Below, in pieces: positions 7,183 through 15,617 of a DNA stretch of 30,085 bases (its first letter is position 1; each line of letters starts with the position of its first letter). This stretch comes from an uncultured Coprococcus sp. GTDB taxonomy: Bacteria; Bacillota; Clostridia; Lachnospirales; Lachnospiraceae. The DNA lies in the NCBI GenBank assembly GCA_934247115.1, contig CAKQIY010000023.1:1-30085 (forward strand), read 5' to 3'. A program made the translations under genes and the position numbers. The notes beneath the pieces are model-generated. The model worked only from the letters and a program-made list of their open reading frames with translations. It did not search any database and was not told where the DNA came from.

Positions 7183-8472
7183 TTAATCCTGATTTATAGG
7201 GATCAGCACAAGTGTTTCATACTCCCCATATGTATTCTTTATCTCCATTATTCCATTGTACTTATCTACGATATTTTTCACATTTTGTATACCATACCCA
7301 TGAGTCATATCCTTATTGCCGCCCACGTCTGACTGTGTACTGCTATTTTTCACATCTATTACCCAATGCCGATCTGTCTGCACTATTGCCAGCTTTATAT
7401 ATAGCTCCTCTTTTTCCTGTTGTTTCTTACATGCATTGATACTGTTATCCAGCAGATTTCCTATTACAATACACATATCATAGTCAGAAACCATTATTGA
7501 GTTTTTATCAAACTTAAAATCCGTATGAAATTTCACGCCATTGTTTTGGGCAAATGTATATGTACTGTTCACAAATGTATCTATAACAAGGTTTCCTGTT
7601 TTTGAAAAAACATATTTATTTTTTAATTCTTCCTCATATGTATCACACACAGTCTTTATCCTGTCATATTGCTTCTCTTCTATGCATGTCCTTATATAGC
7701 TTATATGCTTCTGGGTATCATGAACCATACTACCTATTTTTTTATAGGAAAGAACCAATTGTTCATATTTATCCGACTGATGCTCCAACTGATAACCAAG
7801 CATTGCTACCTGATTTTTCAATTGATAATTATCCACCATGTTATCAAACAGATAATAATTTAAGACATTTAAGACCAGCACAATTATCAGCACAAATATA
7901 AATCCATATCCTGATAAAAGCACGATCTGTTCTGGTATTATCAAGTATAGATAACAGCTTATCATTGGTGTTATAAGCACTATGACCAACTGTTTAAATG
8001 AATATCTGTCTGATACATAATTTCTCACTACCAGTATTATGATCAGAACCGGCAGCATAATAAACTGTGCATACATATCCATCACCGAGATCAGATGAGT
8101 TATCCCACCGTCATACAGTATCTGATCCGTTGTAATTACCACTACATCAGATATACCGATGCTTACCATATATCCCAATACCCATATAATAAACGCAGAT
8201 ATACATTCAGCTATACGGGAATCATATAGACAAATAAATACGAGCATGCTAACTACATGCGCGGTCATCTGGCTGACCATTGCTTTCTCCTGTGATACAT
8301 CTATCATGAAAAGCTGTCCGCCTCTTGCAACCAGCTCTGTTAAAATAAATATACCCCAATATGCTATTGTTGATATTCTGAGCTGAGGCTTTCCAAGCCA
8401 TTTCTCTACATAGACTTTTACAGTCACCGCGTCCATAATCGCTGACATAAAAATTAAAACTAAATAACTCAC
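7183..8472 (-). CDS. AgrC-like GHKL sensor histidine kinase
   Basis: A 429-aa membrane kinase. The N-terminal half (about 1-205) is hydrophobic, with six or seven membrane spans and no large extracellular loop, as in peptide-sensing AgrC/ComD/BlpH kinases. A coiled segment (about 205-245) leads to the phospho-acceptor motif MVHDTQKHI (H251). The N box is IGNLLDNSINAC (about 337-348), and a G box lies in THGYGIQNVKNIV. HATPase_c_5-type kinases of this kind pair with LytTR regulators, as here. The GTG start at 8472 lies 3 nt after the regulator stop, with AGAGG just upstream. No agrD-like or bacteriocin-like peptide gene is visible nearby, so the signal is unknown. The gene is AT-rich compared with the housekeeping genes around it. 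Confidence 0.85.
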   Translation of the reverse strand: MSYLVLIFMSAIMDAVTVKVYVEKWLGKPQLRISTIAYWGIFILTELVARGGQLFMIDVSQEKAMVSQMTAHVVSMLVFICLYDSRIAECISAFIIWVLGYMVSIGISDVVVITTDQILYDGGITHLISVMDMYAQFIMLPVLIIILVVRNYVSDRYSFKQLVIVLITPMISCYLYLIIPEQIVLLSGYGFIFVLIIVLVLNVLNYYLFDNMVDNYQLKNQVAMLGYQLEHQSDKYEQLVLSYKKIGSMVHDTQKHISYIRTCIEEKQYDRIKTVCDTYEEELKNKYVFSKTGNLVIDTFVNSTYTFAQNNGVKFHTDFKFDKNSIMVSDYDMCIVIGNLLDNSINACKKQQEKEELYIKLAIVQTDRHWVIDVKNSSTQSDVGGNKDMTHGYGIQNVKNIVDKYNGIMEIKNTYGEYETLVLIPINQD

Positions 8473-8475
8473 CCT

Positions 8476-9219
8476 TTAACCTCTGGTATTTTCCATATCT
8501 GATATAACCGTATTAATAAGACTCTTCCTTACTTCTTCCTCATATTTCCTTGATAACGGAATAATCTCGTTATTGTCCAAAACAAGCTCTCCGCCCCTCA
8601 AGGTAACTATGTGATCTATATTTACAATATACCCCTTAAAGCTGTATACAAACCTTTTGTCCTTTAACAAGTTAAACCATTTTTTTAAATTTCCAGTAAC
8701 TTGTATAATCTCTTTTGCAGAATGGATATCTACACTCTTTTGAAAATTTCTCGAGGTTTCTATATACATAATATCAGACATATTAACAACTCTTTCTCCA
8801 TCTGCCGCTGGCACAATCAACTTGTTAAACTCCATGTCCCTTATCTCACGCAAAACCTGAGATAATACTTGTTCCAACTCTATATATTTAAGAGGTTTCT
8901 GAATATAATTATATGCATGCACAGAAAAGCTCCGTCCCATATGTCCCGGGTAATTGCTTACAAAAATGATAATTGCATTTTTGTCGTATCTTTTTCGGAT
9001 AATTGAGGCGATATATATTCCATCCTCCTTCTCCATTTCCACATCAAAAACAAAAAAATCATAATGTTCACCAGATTCCAGCTTGCTCAGCAATTCCTGC
9101 CCCGTCCTGTAGTCGGTGCATTCAATATCCAGATTGTGTTTAAACGAATACTCCAATATGCATTTTTCTGCAATATCTATATCCTTCTGCTCATCATCAC
9201 ATATAGCAACTTTTAACAT
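8476..9219 (-). CDS. LytTR-family response regulator
   Basis: A 247-aa AgrA/BlpR-type regulator. The receiver domain (about 1-125) has acidic residues D8/D9, phospho-acceptor D59 in FFVFDVEM and a conserved Lys in YIQKPL. The C-terminal LytTR DNA-binding domain (about 140-238) includes DIMYIETSRNFQKSVDIHS and FVYSFKGYIVNIDHIV. ATG 9219 was chosen because GAAAGGCGAAAG lies just upstream; a TTG at 9240 extends the frame but has no ribosome binding site. It is co-transcribed with the kinase (3-nt gap) and divergent from an ABC transporter operon, which it probably regulates. Confidence 0.88.
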   Translation of the reverse strand: MLKVAICDDEQKDIDIAEKCILEYSFKHNLDIECTDYRTGQELLSKLESGEHYDFFVFDVEMEKEDGIYIASIIRKRYDKNAIIIFVSNYPGHMGRSFSVHAYNYIQKPLKYIELEQVLSQVLREIRDMEFNKLIVPAADGERVVNMSDIMYIETSRNFQKSVDIHSAKEIIQVTGNLKKWFNLLKDKRFVYSFKGYIVNIDHIVTLRGGELVLDNNEIIPLSRKYEEEVRKSLINTVISDMENTRG

Positions 9220-9256
9220 CTTTCGCCTTTCATTTACCAATTAATACATCTTGCGT

Positions 9257-9291
9257 AAATCTTAGTACAACTAAGTTTTTCTAATTATAAT
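9257..9291 (+). promoter_or_regulatory. Divergent control region: palindrome overlapping a weak -35, with TATAAT
   Basis: An imperfect palindrome AAATCTTAG (9257-9265), 5-nt spacer, CTAAGTTTT (9271-9279) has 8 of 9 matching positions. It lies where the -35 of the ABC operon should be. TATAAT is at 9286-9291, but no good -35 stands 16-18 nt upstream (TTAGTA). That pattern suits an activator-dependent promoter, possibly bound by the adjacent LytTR regulator. Typical LytTR sites are direct repeats, so the assignment is tentative. Confidence 0.4.
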
Positions 9292-9315
9292 TTATTATTG
9301 ATAGGAGGTAAAGCA

Positions 9316-11073
9316 ATGCTTAAACAGAATTACATACTATTCAGGAAAACTCCACAATGCTTTTGGCCTTCCATCGCTGCGATCATATTTTGTATTTCTT
9401 ATTCAGTATACAAATTCATTGAAGACAGTCTGCTTAGAGGATTTAACTACATTGATATAGTTGAACATACAGATATGATGCTTGGAAATACCATATATTA
9501 TTATATTCTGTTTTTGTACCTGTCCTTTGAATACATATCTATCGTAAAAAAATACAATGTGGTAGAGAGCATAAGCACATACACTATGTCATCAATTAAA
9601 AGGGAATCACAGCAGCTGCTTATTCTCTCTATCACAAACGGCTTATTATGTATGTGCATGTTTGTTCTATGTATATGCCTTTGTATACTGTCAGGTTCTT
9701 CCTCTGCAGACTTTTATATATATACAATTAAGGCTATTTTCACACATGTATTTATGGTCAACACTTGTGCTGTTATTATCGGACTCATCATATCGTATAT
9801 CAACAATACTATCCTTGCCTATCTTGCATTATTTGGGTTCACTATAGTTGCCATATTGCAATCAGGTAAGTTCACATTTCCAACGGAAGATAAAATCGGC
9901 AGTATACAGGAAATATCCAACATATTCTGCGCTTCTCTTACTTATATTCCAGATGAGGCAGCTTTAATTCCTGTAAATATACATTTCCTGGCCAAACCTT
10001 TGTATATAGTATTTGGTCTGATATCTGTATATTTGATCACAAATTTCTTCAGATTCAAGAAATTATCCCTGATTTTTGCCACCATATTTTCGGTGTTATG
10101 CTCGTTTTCCTTTATTTATATCTGCAACATCCCATATAGTGGCAGTAACCCTGGATACGCAGACGCTTCCTCGGATTTATTTGCAAATGAACAGGAATTA
10201 CTTACTCCAACAAAGGAAATAGATTTTTACGTTACAGAGTATGACATACATTTTGACATAAGGAAGAATTTGATCGCAGATATGTATATGCAGCTATCAG
10301 ACACCAGTCTCCCTGAATACCATTTTATACTCTGTAAAGATTACGATATCGAATACATAACAGATGACCAGGATCATGCTGTCCGCTATAGCAGAAATGG
10401 AAATAAGCTATGTATATACAACGAAACCGGTGATCTCTCATCCGTATACATAAAGTATACAGGGAAATCCTATAATATTTGCTACACAGGGGAAAATGGT
10501 GCATATCTTCCCGGGAACTTCCCGTATTACCCAATTGCTGGGAATGGAGACTTATTTCAAAACGGATATTGCCAGCTTCCTAAGGATCTGAGCAGGTTCA
10601 CAGTATCCATATGCTCTGATTTTACTACGTACAGCAATCTCAACATGTCCGGTGACACGTTCAGTGGTTTCAGTAATCAGCTAAGCATTGTTTCCGGCAT
10701 ATTTTGGAGCGAACAGATTATTGATAATGTGCGATACATTTTCCCATATATTGGCGCGGACACAGATCCGAGTCGAAATCATTACATAACAAGCCAGATA
10801 AAAAAATATATAAACTATACACCTGAAGAAAAGGCAACTGATTATTCCCTTATCGGGAAAACAATCCTGATACAACCAATACACAGAAATGCATATATGT
10901 ACGGTTCTGACATGGTGATGTTTGATGCTGCAGGTAATTTGGATATTTACTACACCAATTATATACAGACAGGTAATTGGTACAATATTGATTCAATTCT
11001 CACCGATGAGGAACTTCAAAAGATTCAGGAAGATGTATACGACGAACTTGGCATCACTGAAACAACAGAATAA
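9316..11073 (+). CDS. ABC-2-type permease with large extracytoplasmic beta-rich domain
   Basis: A 585-aa membrane protein. About residues 1-275 form six or seven hydrophobic spans of ABC-2 permease type. Residues about 276-585 are soluble and begin right after the last span (ICNIPYSGSNPGYADASSD). This domain is rich in beta pattern and resembles the N-terminal saddle domain of M1 aminopeptidases (DFYVTEYDIHFDIRKNL, VYIKYTGKSY, GNFPYYPIAGNGDLF). It contains no HExxH zinc site, so it would not be a peptidase. Permease-M1 fusions are known in Firmicute ABC systems; the truncated form here is inferred from pattern only. ATG 9316 is preceded by AGGAGG at 9303-9308; an in-frame TTG at 9298 is discounted. 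The ATPase follows 36 nt downstream. Confidence 0.7.
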   Translation: MLKQNYILFRKTPQCFWPSIAAIIFCISYSVYKFIEDSLLRGFNYIDIVEHTDMMLGNTIYYYILFLYLSFEYISIVKKYNVVESISTYTMSSIKRESQQLLILSITNGLLCMCMFVLCICLCILSGSSSADFYIYTIKAIFTHVFMVNTCAVIIGLIISYINNTILAYLALFGFTIVAILQSGKFTFPTEDKIGSIQEISNIFCASLTYIPDEAALIPVNIHFLAKPLYIVFGLISVYLITNFFRFKKLSLIFATIFSVLCSFSFIYICNIPYSGSNPGYADASSDLFANEQELLTPTKEIDFYVTEYDIHFDIRKNLIADMYMQLSDTSLPEYHFILCKDYDIEYITDDQDHAVRYSRNGNKLCIYNETGDLSSVYIKYTGKSYNICYTGENGAYLPGNFPYYPIAGNGDLFQNGYCQLPKDLSRFTVSICSDFTTYSNLNMSGDTFSGFSNQLSIVSGIFWSEQIIDNVRYIFPYIGADTDPSRNHYITSQIKKYINYTPEEKATDYSLIGKTILIQPIHRNAYMYGSDMVMFDAAGNLDIYYTNYIQTGNWYNIDSILTDEELQKIQEDVYDELGITETTE

Positions 11074-11109
11074 AGTAACTTGTATCCGTTCATATAAAGG
11101 GGGATTATT

Positions 11110-11868
11110 ATGCTGGAAATAAAAAATATGACAACTACTTTGGGAAGGAACACAATTCTTCACAATTTAAACTGTAATTTTGAATCAGGAGTACACGGAC
11201 TACTCGGTCCTAATGGTGCCGGCAAAACCACATTCATGAGATCCCTTATTGGGTTATATCCGTCAGCTACCGGAAGCATTCTCCTGAACGGAGCAAATAT
11301 ACATTCTGTTGATATCGGGTATCTGCCTCAGAAATTTGGCCTTTTTCCCGGAATGACCGTAAGAGAATGTATGCGTTATATTGCATTTTCCAAGGGTATT
11401 TCATCATGTAGTCTTGATGAAGACATCGAAGCAGTTATAGAAAGTGTCAATTTATCAAGTTATATTGACAAAAAGGCTCATACTCTGTCTGGCGGAATGG
11501 TGAGACGTGTTGGAATCGCCCAGGCTTTTCTTGGCAATCCCCCTATAATAATATGCGATGAACCGACAGCAGGTCTTGATCCTGAGGAAAGACTCAGATT
11601 CAGGGATCTTATAAAACAGACCAATTGTGATGACAAGATAATTATTATATCCACGCATATTGTAGACGATGCGGAGTTTTTGTGTAACTATATAGAAATT
11701 ATCGATCAAGGCTATATAATCGCAAAAGACACTACAGATGGAATCAAAACAGCCATGACCAGGCTTCTGGCTTCCCGCTCTATCGATACCCAAGAGCTCA
11801 CATCACCTGATCCCACTTTGGAGGACGGCTACATGTATATTCTTAAGTCTTACAGGAACGGAGTGTAA
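11110..11868 (+). CDS. ABC transporter ATP-binding protein
   Basis: A complete 252-aa ABC ATPase: Walker A GPNGAGKT (about residues 34-41), Q-loop YLPQKFGLFPGMTV, signature LSGGMVRRVGIAQAF, Walker B IIICDEPTAGLDPEE and H-loop IIIISTHIVDD. It resembles the CcmA/BcrA/NatA class that energises ABC-2 permeases. GGGGG precedes ATG 11110 by 5-6 nt. It sits between two membrane proteins (585 and 209 aa) and probably forms the energy module for both. Control by the adjacent LytTR system suggests a peptide, antibiotic or lipid substrate, but nothing in the sequence identifies it. Confidence 0.9.
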   Translation: MLEIKNMTTTLGRNTILHNLNCNFESGVHGLLGPNGAGKTTFMRSLIGLYPSATGSILLNGANIHSVDIGYLPQKFGLFPGMTVRECMRYIAFSKGISSCSLDEDIEAVIESVNLSSYIDKKAHTLSGGMVRRVGIAQAFLGNPPIIICDEPTAGLDPEERLRFRDLIKQTNCDDKIIIISTHIVDDAEFLCNYIEIIDQGYIIAKDTTDGIKTAMTRLLASRSIDTQELTSPDPTLEDGYMYILKSYRNGV

Positions 11869-11870
11869 CC

Positions 11871-12500
11871 ATGGTGCAAAGAATACACAACTCACTTTTT
11901 ATATTGCGTAAAGGAATGATACTCTGTGTAATTATCGCTATTTTAGCTGCTATTACGGGCTTTATGATGATGAAAACACTTGATCCGCAGGATAAAGAAA
12001 ACGCACTGCAGCAGTGTTACTGTGTAGCATATCCTGTGTGCGTTATGCTGCTATATACAATAACCTTTATGCCGTTTGTATATAGCCCCAGCCGGGAACT
12101 TTTTTACATAACCCACAGAATAAAATGGGTAGAAACAATTATTCCCTTTTTATACCTGTCTTTATTAATGTGTGCCATAACATCGTTGTTGTTCTGCAGG
12201 ACAATTCTCTACCCAGAAAGATTTATAGTCAAAAATCTTATTATAATATATTGCTTCTGCGGTTTATATTACGGCGCAGTATATACAGCGAAGAACATCA
12301 CCATAGCCATCATTTTATCATTTACACTGATCATCCTGTCTCTTAGCGGAGGAAATCTCTTTAATGCTATCATACCATGGTATATTGATGTTCACTCAGT
12401 TAAGACTCTCGCCTCTTTTATGAAAGAATACATAATTTTAGGAAGTGCAGGCTGGATTCTTGGATTGATCAGCAACCACAGATACTCAGATTACCAATAA
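11871..12500 (+). CDS. Small integral membrane protein of the ABC system
   Basis: A 209-aa hydrophobic protein with about six predicted membrane segments (LCVIIAILAAITGFMMM, YPVCVMLLYTITFMPFVY, IIPFLYLSLLMCAITSLLF, and three more). It starts 2 nt after the ATPase stop, so the genes are tightly coupled. I recognise no domain signature; by context it is the second permease subunit. The start ATG 11871 has the weak ribosome binding site GGAACGGAG upstream. It ends 19 nt from the convergent kinase gene, with no clear hairpin between them. Confidence 0.75.
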   Translation: MVQRIHNSLFILRKGMILCVIIAILAAITGFMMMKTLDPQDKENALQQCYCVAYPVCVMLLYTITFMPFVYSPSRELFYITHRIKWVETIIPFLYLSLLMCAITSLLFCRTILYPERFIVKNLIIIYCFCGLYYGAVYTAKNITIAIILSFTLIILSLSGGNLFNAIIPWYIDVHSVKTLASFMKEYIILGSAGWILGLISNHRYSDYQ

Positions 12501-12519
12501 GTATATGCAGCTTCTCTTA

Positions 12520-13809
12520 TTAAACAATTTTAGGGAATCTCACAACAAATCTTGATCCTATATCCGCTCTGGATATGACTTGTATGGTGCCTCCATGGGC
12601 ATCCACGATCCATTTGGCGATGGACAGGCCAAGACCTGAGCCGCCAGTCTCGTTATTTCTGGCCTCGTCCGAGCGGTAGAATCTGTCAAATATGTGGGCC
12701 AGATCGCCCGGATTCATCCCGGTTCCCTCATCCTCTATCATATAACTGACATAACCGGATTCCTCTTTTACGCCGAGTATTATGGTCGTGCCAGGTTCAG
12801 AATACTTCGCCGCATTCTGGACAAATATCCTGACGGACTGCTTGATCATCGCCACATCGCCGAGCACACACGCCTCATTCTCAGTACCCCGGAATTCATA
12901 TCTGTGGCTCTCGTCTATCATCATAGATTCCTCCCACACCTCACTTACCATGCGGTTCAGGTCGGTTCTCTCCATGTTCAGATGCTGTCTTCCACTGTCG
13001 CCCCTTGCCAGGAATAACAGCTGTTCCACAAGCTCCTTCATGTGCTGGGATTCATTTTTGAGTGCCTCTATGGACTCTCCCAGAACCTGTTCATCCTCCT
13101 TGCCCCAACGGTCGAGCATGTTCACATATCCCTGGATCACCGCGATAGGCGTCCTGAGCTCGTGGGAAGCATCCGACACGAATCTCATCTGACGTTTCTC
13201 ATTCTCCTTCATATTCCTGAGCAGATTGTTGAGCGCGATCTCTATGCTCTGGAGATCCTTGTCTCCAGTATGTATAACCTGCTCATCATCATCCGCAGAC
13301 AGATGTGATATTGCTTTCTCCAGATCGTCTATCTTGTTGTGATCCATTGGCTCCTTGCTGAGTTTTTCCGCCGTAACCGCCAGATCATTCAGCGGTTTCA
13401 ATCTTCTTCTGACATCCGCCGTCCTGAACAGCGCAACAAACAACACTATAGTCTCCATCCCCAGCAATATAATGCCCGGAATCTCTATGATATCCCAAAG
13501 GATCTTAACGTCATATCTGTACTTCTTCTCATCTGATCCTTCTATTATATATTCATACGCTCCGCCATCTTCATTCTTCTCAACGTAATATCTCATTCCG
13601 CCCACGCCCTGTGGCAGCTGCTTTCTTCCCCACACGGCAAATGCACTTACAATAAGAAAGGCAATGACGATATCTATAAGTATCACATTGCCCAGTTCTT
13701 TGAGCCAGAAGCTCATGTTGATCCTTCTGGCTATAGATGACATTCTTTTGTTTTCGTTAGTTTTCTTTCCCATGTATTTTCTCTCTATCCTGGCATCCAA
13801 AATGGTCAT
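12520..13809 (-). CDS. HisKA/HAMP sensor histidine kinase
   Basis: A 429-aa class I kinase. TM1 is about 38-62 (VILIDIVIAFLIVSAFAVW) and TM2 about 108-130 (IPGIILLGMETIVLFVALF), enclosing a short extracellular loop of about 45 aa. A HAMP-like stretch (RRRLKPLNDLAVTAEKLS) follows. The H box is FVSDASHELRTPIAVIQGY with H216. The ATPase domain has an N box FVQNAAKYSEPG and G boxes EDEGTGMNPGD and GGSGLGLSIAKW. All catalytic motifs are intact. Its ATG overlaps the regulator stop (ATGA), so the pair is translationally coupled. It belongs to the CssS/YkoH-like group of envelope sensors; the stimulus is not evident. Confidence 0.93.
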   Translation of the reverse strand: MTILDARIERKYMGKKTNENKRMSSIARRINMSFWLKELGNVILIDIVIAFLIVSAFAVWGRKQLPQGVGGMRYYVEKNEDGGAYEYIIEGSDEKKYRYDVKILWDIIEIPGIILLGMETIVLFVALFRTADVRRRLKPLNDLAVTAEKLSKEPMDHNKIDDLEKAISHLSADDDEQVIHTGDKDLQSIEIALNNLLRNMKENEKRQMRFVSDASHELRTPIAVIQGYVNMLDRWGKEDEQVLGESIEALKNESQHMKELVEQLLFLARGDSGRQHLNMERTDLNRMVSEVWEESMMIDESHRYEFRGTENEACVLGDVAMIKQSVRIFVQNAAKYSEPGTTIILGVKEESGYVSYMIEDEGTGMNPGDLAHIFDRFYRSDEARNNETGGSGLGLSIAKWIVDAHGGTIQVISRADIGSRFVVRFPKIV

Positions 13810-14483
13810 TCTCTGATAACATATCCGACACCTCTGACGGTGGTGATCAGCTTTACCCCAAATCTGTCATCTATCTTTGTTCTCAGATACCTCACGTATA
13901 CATCTATGATATTGGTCTCTCCCAGATAGTCGTATCCACACACTGCATTGAGCAATTTCTCCCTGTCCATCACGATGTCTTTGTTCTCCATGAGCGTCCT
14001 GAGCAGTTCAAATTCCCTGTTGGTCAGCTCCACTATCTCGCCGCCCACTGTGACCTCATGTCTGTCGGTGTCCATGCACACTCCGCGGATCTCTATCCTG
14101 TGGGTGTGAACCTCCGAAGTTCCACGTCTCTTCAGCGCAACCCTTATCCTGGCAAGCAGTTCCTCTATGGCAAATGGCTTGGTGAGATAATCGTCAGCAC
14201 CAGCATCGAGCCCTGACACCTTGTCCATGACTGCATCCCTTGCAGTCAGCATGATAACCGGCACAGCACTCTCCTTGCGGATTCTTCGAAGCACCTCCAG
14301 ACCATTGAGTCCCGGGAGCATCACATCCAGCACCACAAGGTCGAAGTCACCGGACAGAGCTTTGTCCAGCCCTGTTCTTCCGTCAAATGCCTTCTCTGCC
14401 TCGTATCCCTCATGCAGCAGCTCCAGCTCCACAAATCTTGCAATTTTCTCTTCATCCTCCACAATGAGAATCTTCTGTGCCAT
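13806..14483 (-). CDS. OmpR/PhoB-family response regulator
   Basis: A 225-aa regulator. The receiver has acidic pocket E9-D10, phospho-acceptor D53 in VVLDVMLPG, a Thr switch in IMLTARD and Lys in DDYLTKPF. The C-terminal winged helix includes VELTNREFELLRTLMEN and NIIDVYVRYLRTKIDD. GAAAGGA lies upstream of ATG 14483. It forms an operon with the downstream kinase (4-nt overlap). Upstream on the same strand, beyond a 167-bp palindromic element, is a UBA-like membrane protein that may share its regulation. Confidence 0.94.
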   Translation of the reverse strand: MAQKILIVEDEEKIARFVELELLHEGYEAEKAFDGRTGLDKALSGDFDLVVLDVMLPGLNGLEVLRRIRKESAVPVIMLTARDAVMDKVSGLDAGADDYLTKPFAIEELLARIRVALKRRGTSEVHTHRIEIRGVCMDTDRHEVTVGGEIVELTNREFELLRTLMENKDIVMDREKLLNAVCGYDYLGETNIIDVYVRYLRTKIDDRFGVKLITTVRGVGYVIRE

Positions 14484-14538
14484 ATCTTTTTCCTTTCTTT
14501 TGGCTTACGGACGCTGACATCGTTTGTTGCGAAAGGGA

Positions 14539-14705
14539 GTCTGTTGAACATATCCCTGCAATTACGCCTATCTTCCCTCACTTTGGTTTGCTTCTATCTG
14601 CACTCGGCGCCGACCGCGATAAGGACGTTTGCGGTCTCTGCCTCGGCAAGAAGCACCAAAGCTCAGTCGCCACGGCTACCCATTGCAGAGGTATATTTCA
14701 CAGAC
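14539..14705 (-). repeat. Long imperfect palindrome A (intergenic)
   Basis: Outer arms 14539-14562 and 14682-14705 match at 19 of 24 positions (they begin GTCTGT and end CTGCAAT). Inner paired segments are CTTTGGT/ACCAAAG with GCTTC/GAAGC (14581-14593 and 14649-14661) and GACCGC/GCGGTC flanking GATAAGGACGTTT. The element fills most of the 297-bp gap between the UBA-like gene and the response regulator and contains no coding sequence. It could form an extended RNA hairpin on either strand. Confidence 0.65.
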
Positions 14706-14744
14706 ATTACATTCTCAAAACCAAACTATATCAGCTGGTAATTA

Positions 14745-14771
14745 ACAGAATATCGGTAAAAGATATTCTGT
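14745..14771. terminator. Hairpin 3' of the UBA-like gene
   Basis: Perfect 10-bp arms ACAGAATATC (14745-14754) and GATATTCTGT (14762-14771) with a 7-nt loop. It lies 9 nt after the UBA-like gene's stop on the minus strand. The T-rich tail (TTTCATTTTTT) is on the plus-strand side; on the minus strand TTAATTACC follows. It probably terminates or stabilises the minus transcript, less convincingly than the hairpin at 17216. Confidence 0.5.
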
Positions 14772-14780
14772 TTTCATTTT

Positions 14781-15320
14781 TTACTTATTATTGACATCTG
14801 ACTTAAGGTTATCTACTGAGTCTGCCATTTTGTCACATGCGTTGTTGAGATTTACATTGATGTCGCCGATTCCTTCAAAATGGTATCTGCACTCACAGAA
14901 GAGACCTACCACAAGAAGTGGAAGCACTACCCAGAATGCAAGTATGAGTGCGATCACAAGCACCAGAACCGGAACGTTTATCATGGTCTGGCCTCTGCGT
15001 TCTACTATGAATGTGCTGTCCACACTCTTCTTTAACACTTTGCCGCACCATTTGAAAAATCTGTCCATCATCTGTCCAAATGTCACCTTATTGCAGTCGT
15101 TTGTATATGTCTGCTGTGCCTGCTCGAACTCTGTTGAGGTCTGCTGCTCTGCACCCGTGGTAAAGCTCTCCACCTCAGGGGCTTTCACCTTGTCAAGCTT
15201 CTCCAGATAAATGATCGCATCCAGCAGGTCATAATCACATGCCTCCAGAGCATTCTTCGCATCCTCATAACTAACGCCTGTCTTTTCTCTTAACTTTTCT
15301 ACCTTTTCAAGTTTATCCAT
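14781..15320 (-). CDS. UBA-like domain membrane protein (DUF4342-type)
   Basis: A 179-aa protein. Residues about 1-42 (KVEKLREKTGVSYEDAKNAL, then ACDYDLLDAIIYLEKL) match the UBA-like three-helix fold found at the N-terminus of EF-Ts and in DUF4342 proteins. A Gln/Thr-rich linker follows, then a basic amphipathic segment, then one strong membrane span (about 117-145, VPVLVLVIALILAFWVVLPLL) and a short polar tail. The N-terminus is probably cytoplasmic. The start could be ATG 15320 or ATG 15326; AAAGGG lies 10 or 4 nt upstream respectively, and I chose 15320. Longer in-frame extensions to 15407 lack a ribosome binding site. It lies upstream of the OmpR/HisKA pair on the same strand. No function is assigned; a membrane-stress role is inferred from context. 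Confidence 0.65.
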   Translation of the reverse strand: MDKLEKVEKLREKTGVSYEDAKNALEACDYDLLDAIIYLEKLDKVKAPEVESFTTGAEQQTSTEFEQAQQTYTNDCNKVTFGQMMDRFFKWCGKVLKKSVDSTFIVERRGQTMINVPVLVLVIALILAFWVVLPLLVVGLFCECRYHFEGIGDINVNLNNACDKMADSVDNLKSDVNNK

Positions 15321-15540
15321 AATCATTACACCCTTTCTCTTTATCTTGGTTACATCATCTTCCGACGATCTGTCGTCTTTCTGATTGCTTGTTGCTGATA
15401 TCATCAACTGATGTTGTTACTATATCAATCAATGATTAAACCAAGATATGAGAAACATTAAAATCACATTAATTCTATAATGAATAGATGAATATGTCAA
15501 AGATTGTTCCCCTTTTTATCCCGCCGTTAAATTTACCATA

Positions 15541-15593
15541 AGTTAACGTTTGTTTGTTTTTATATTGCATACAGTTAACTTTAAATGTATAAT
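15541..15593 (+). promoter_or_regulatory. Promoter with repeated operator for the S24 repressor
   Basis: TTGCAT (15565-15570), a 17-nt spacer and TATAAT (15588-15593), followed by AAAGGAGG at 15601-15608. The palindrome AGTTAACT (15573-15580) lies in the spacer, and AGTTAACG is repeated at 15541-15548, exactly 32 bp upstream (three helical turns). Placement and spacing fit cooperative autorepression by the downstream XRE/S24 protein. Confidence 0.55.
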
Positions 15594-15617
15594 TTGTATA
15601 AAAGGAGGTTGCTTGCT

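Noticed and set aside
9220..9315. AgrD-like signal peptide gene in the divergent gap
   Set aside because: The 96-bp gap contains only promoter elements; no start codon with ribosome binding site and suitable peptide.
14500..14780. Riboswitch in the gap between regulator and UBA-like gene
   Set aside because: Looked for known riboswitch signatures and saw none; the region is a long palindrome rather than a multi-helix aptamer.
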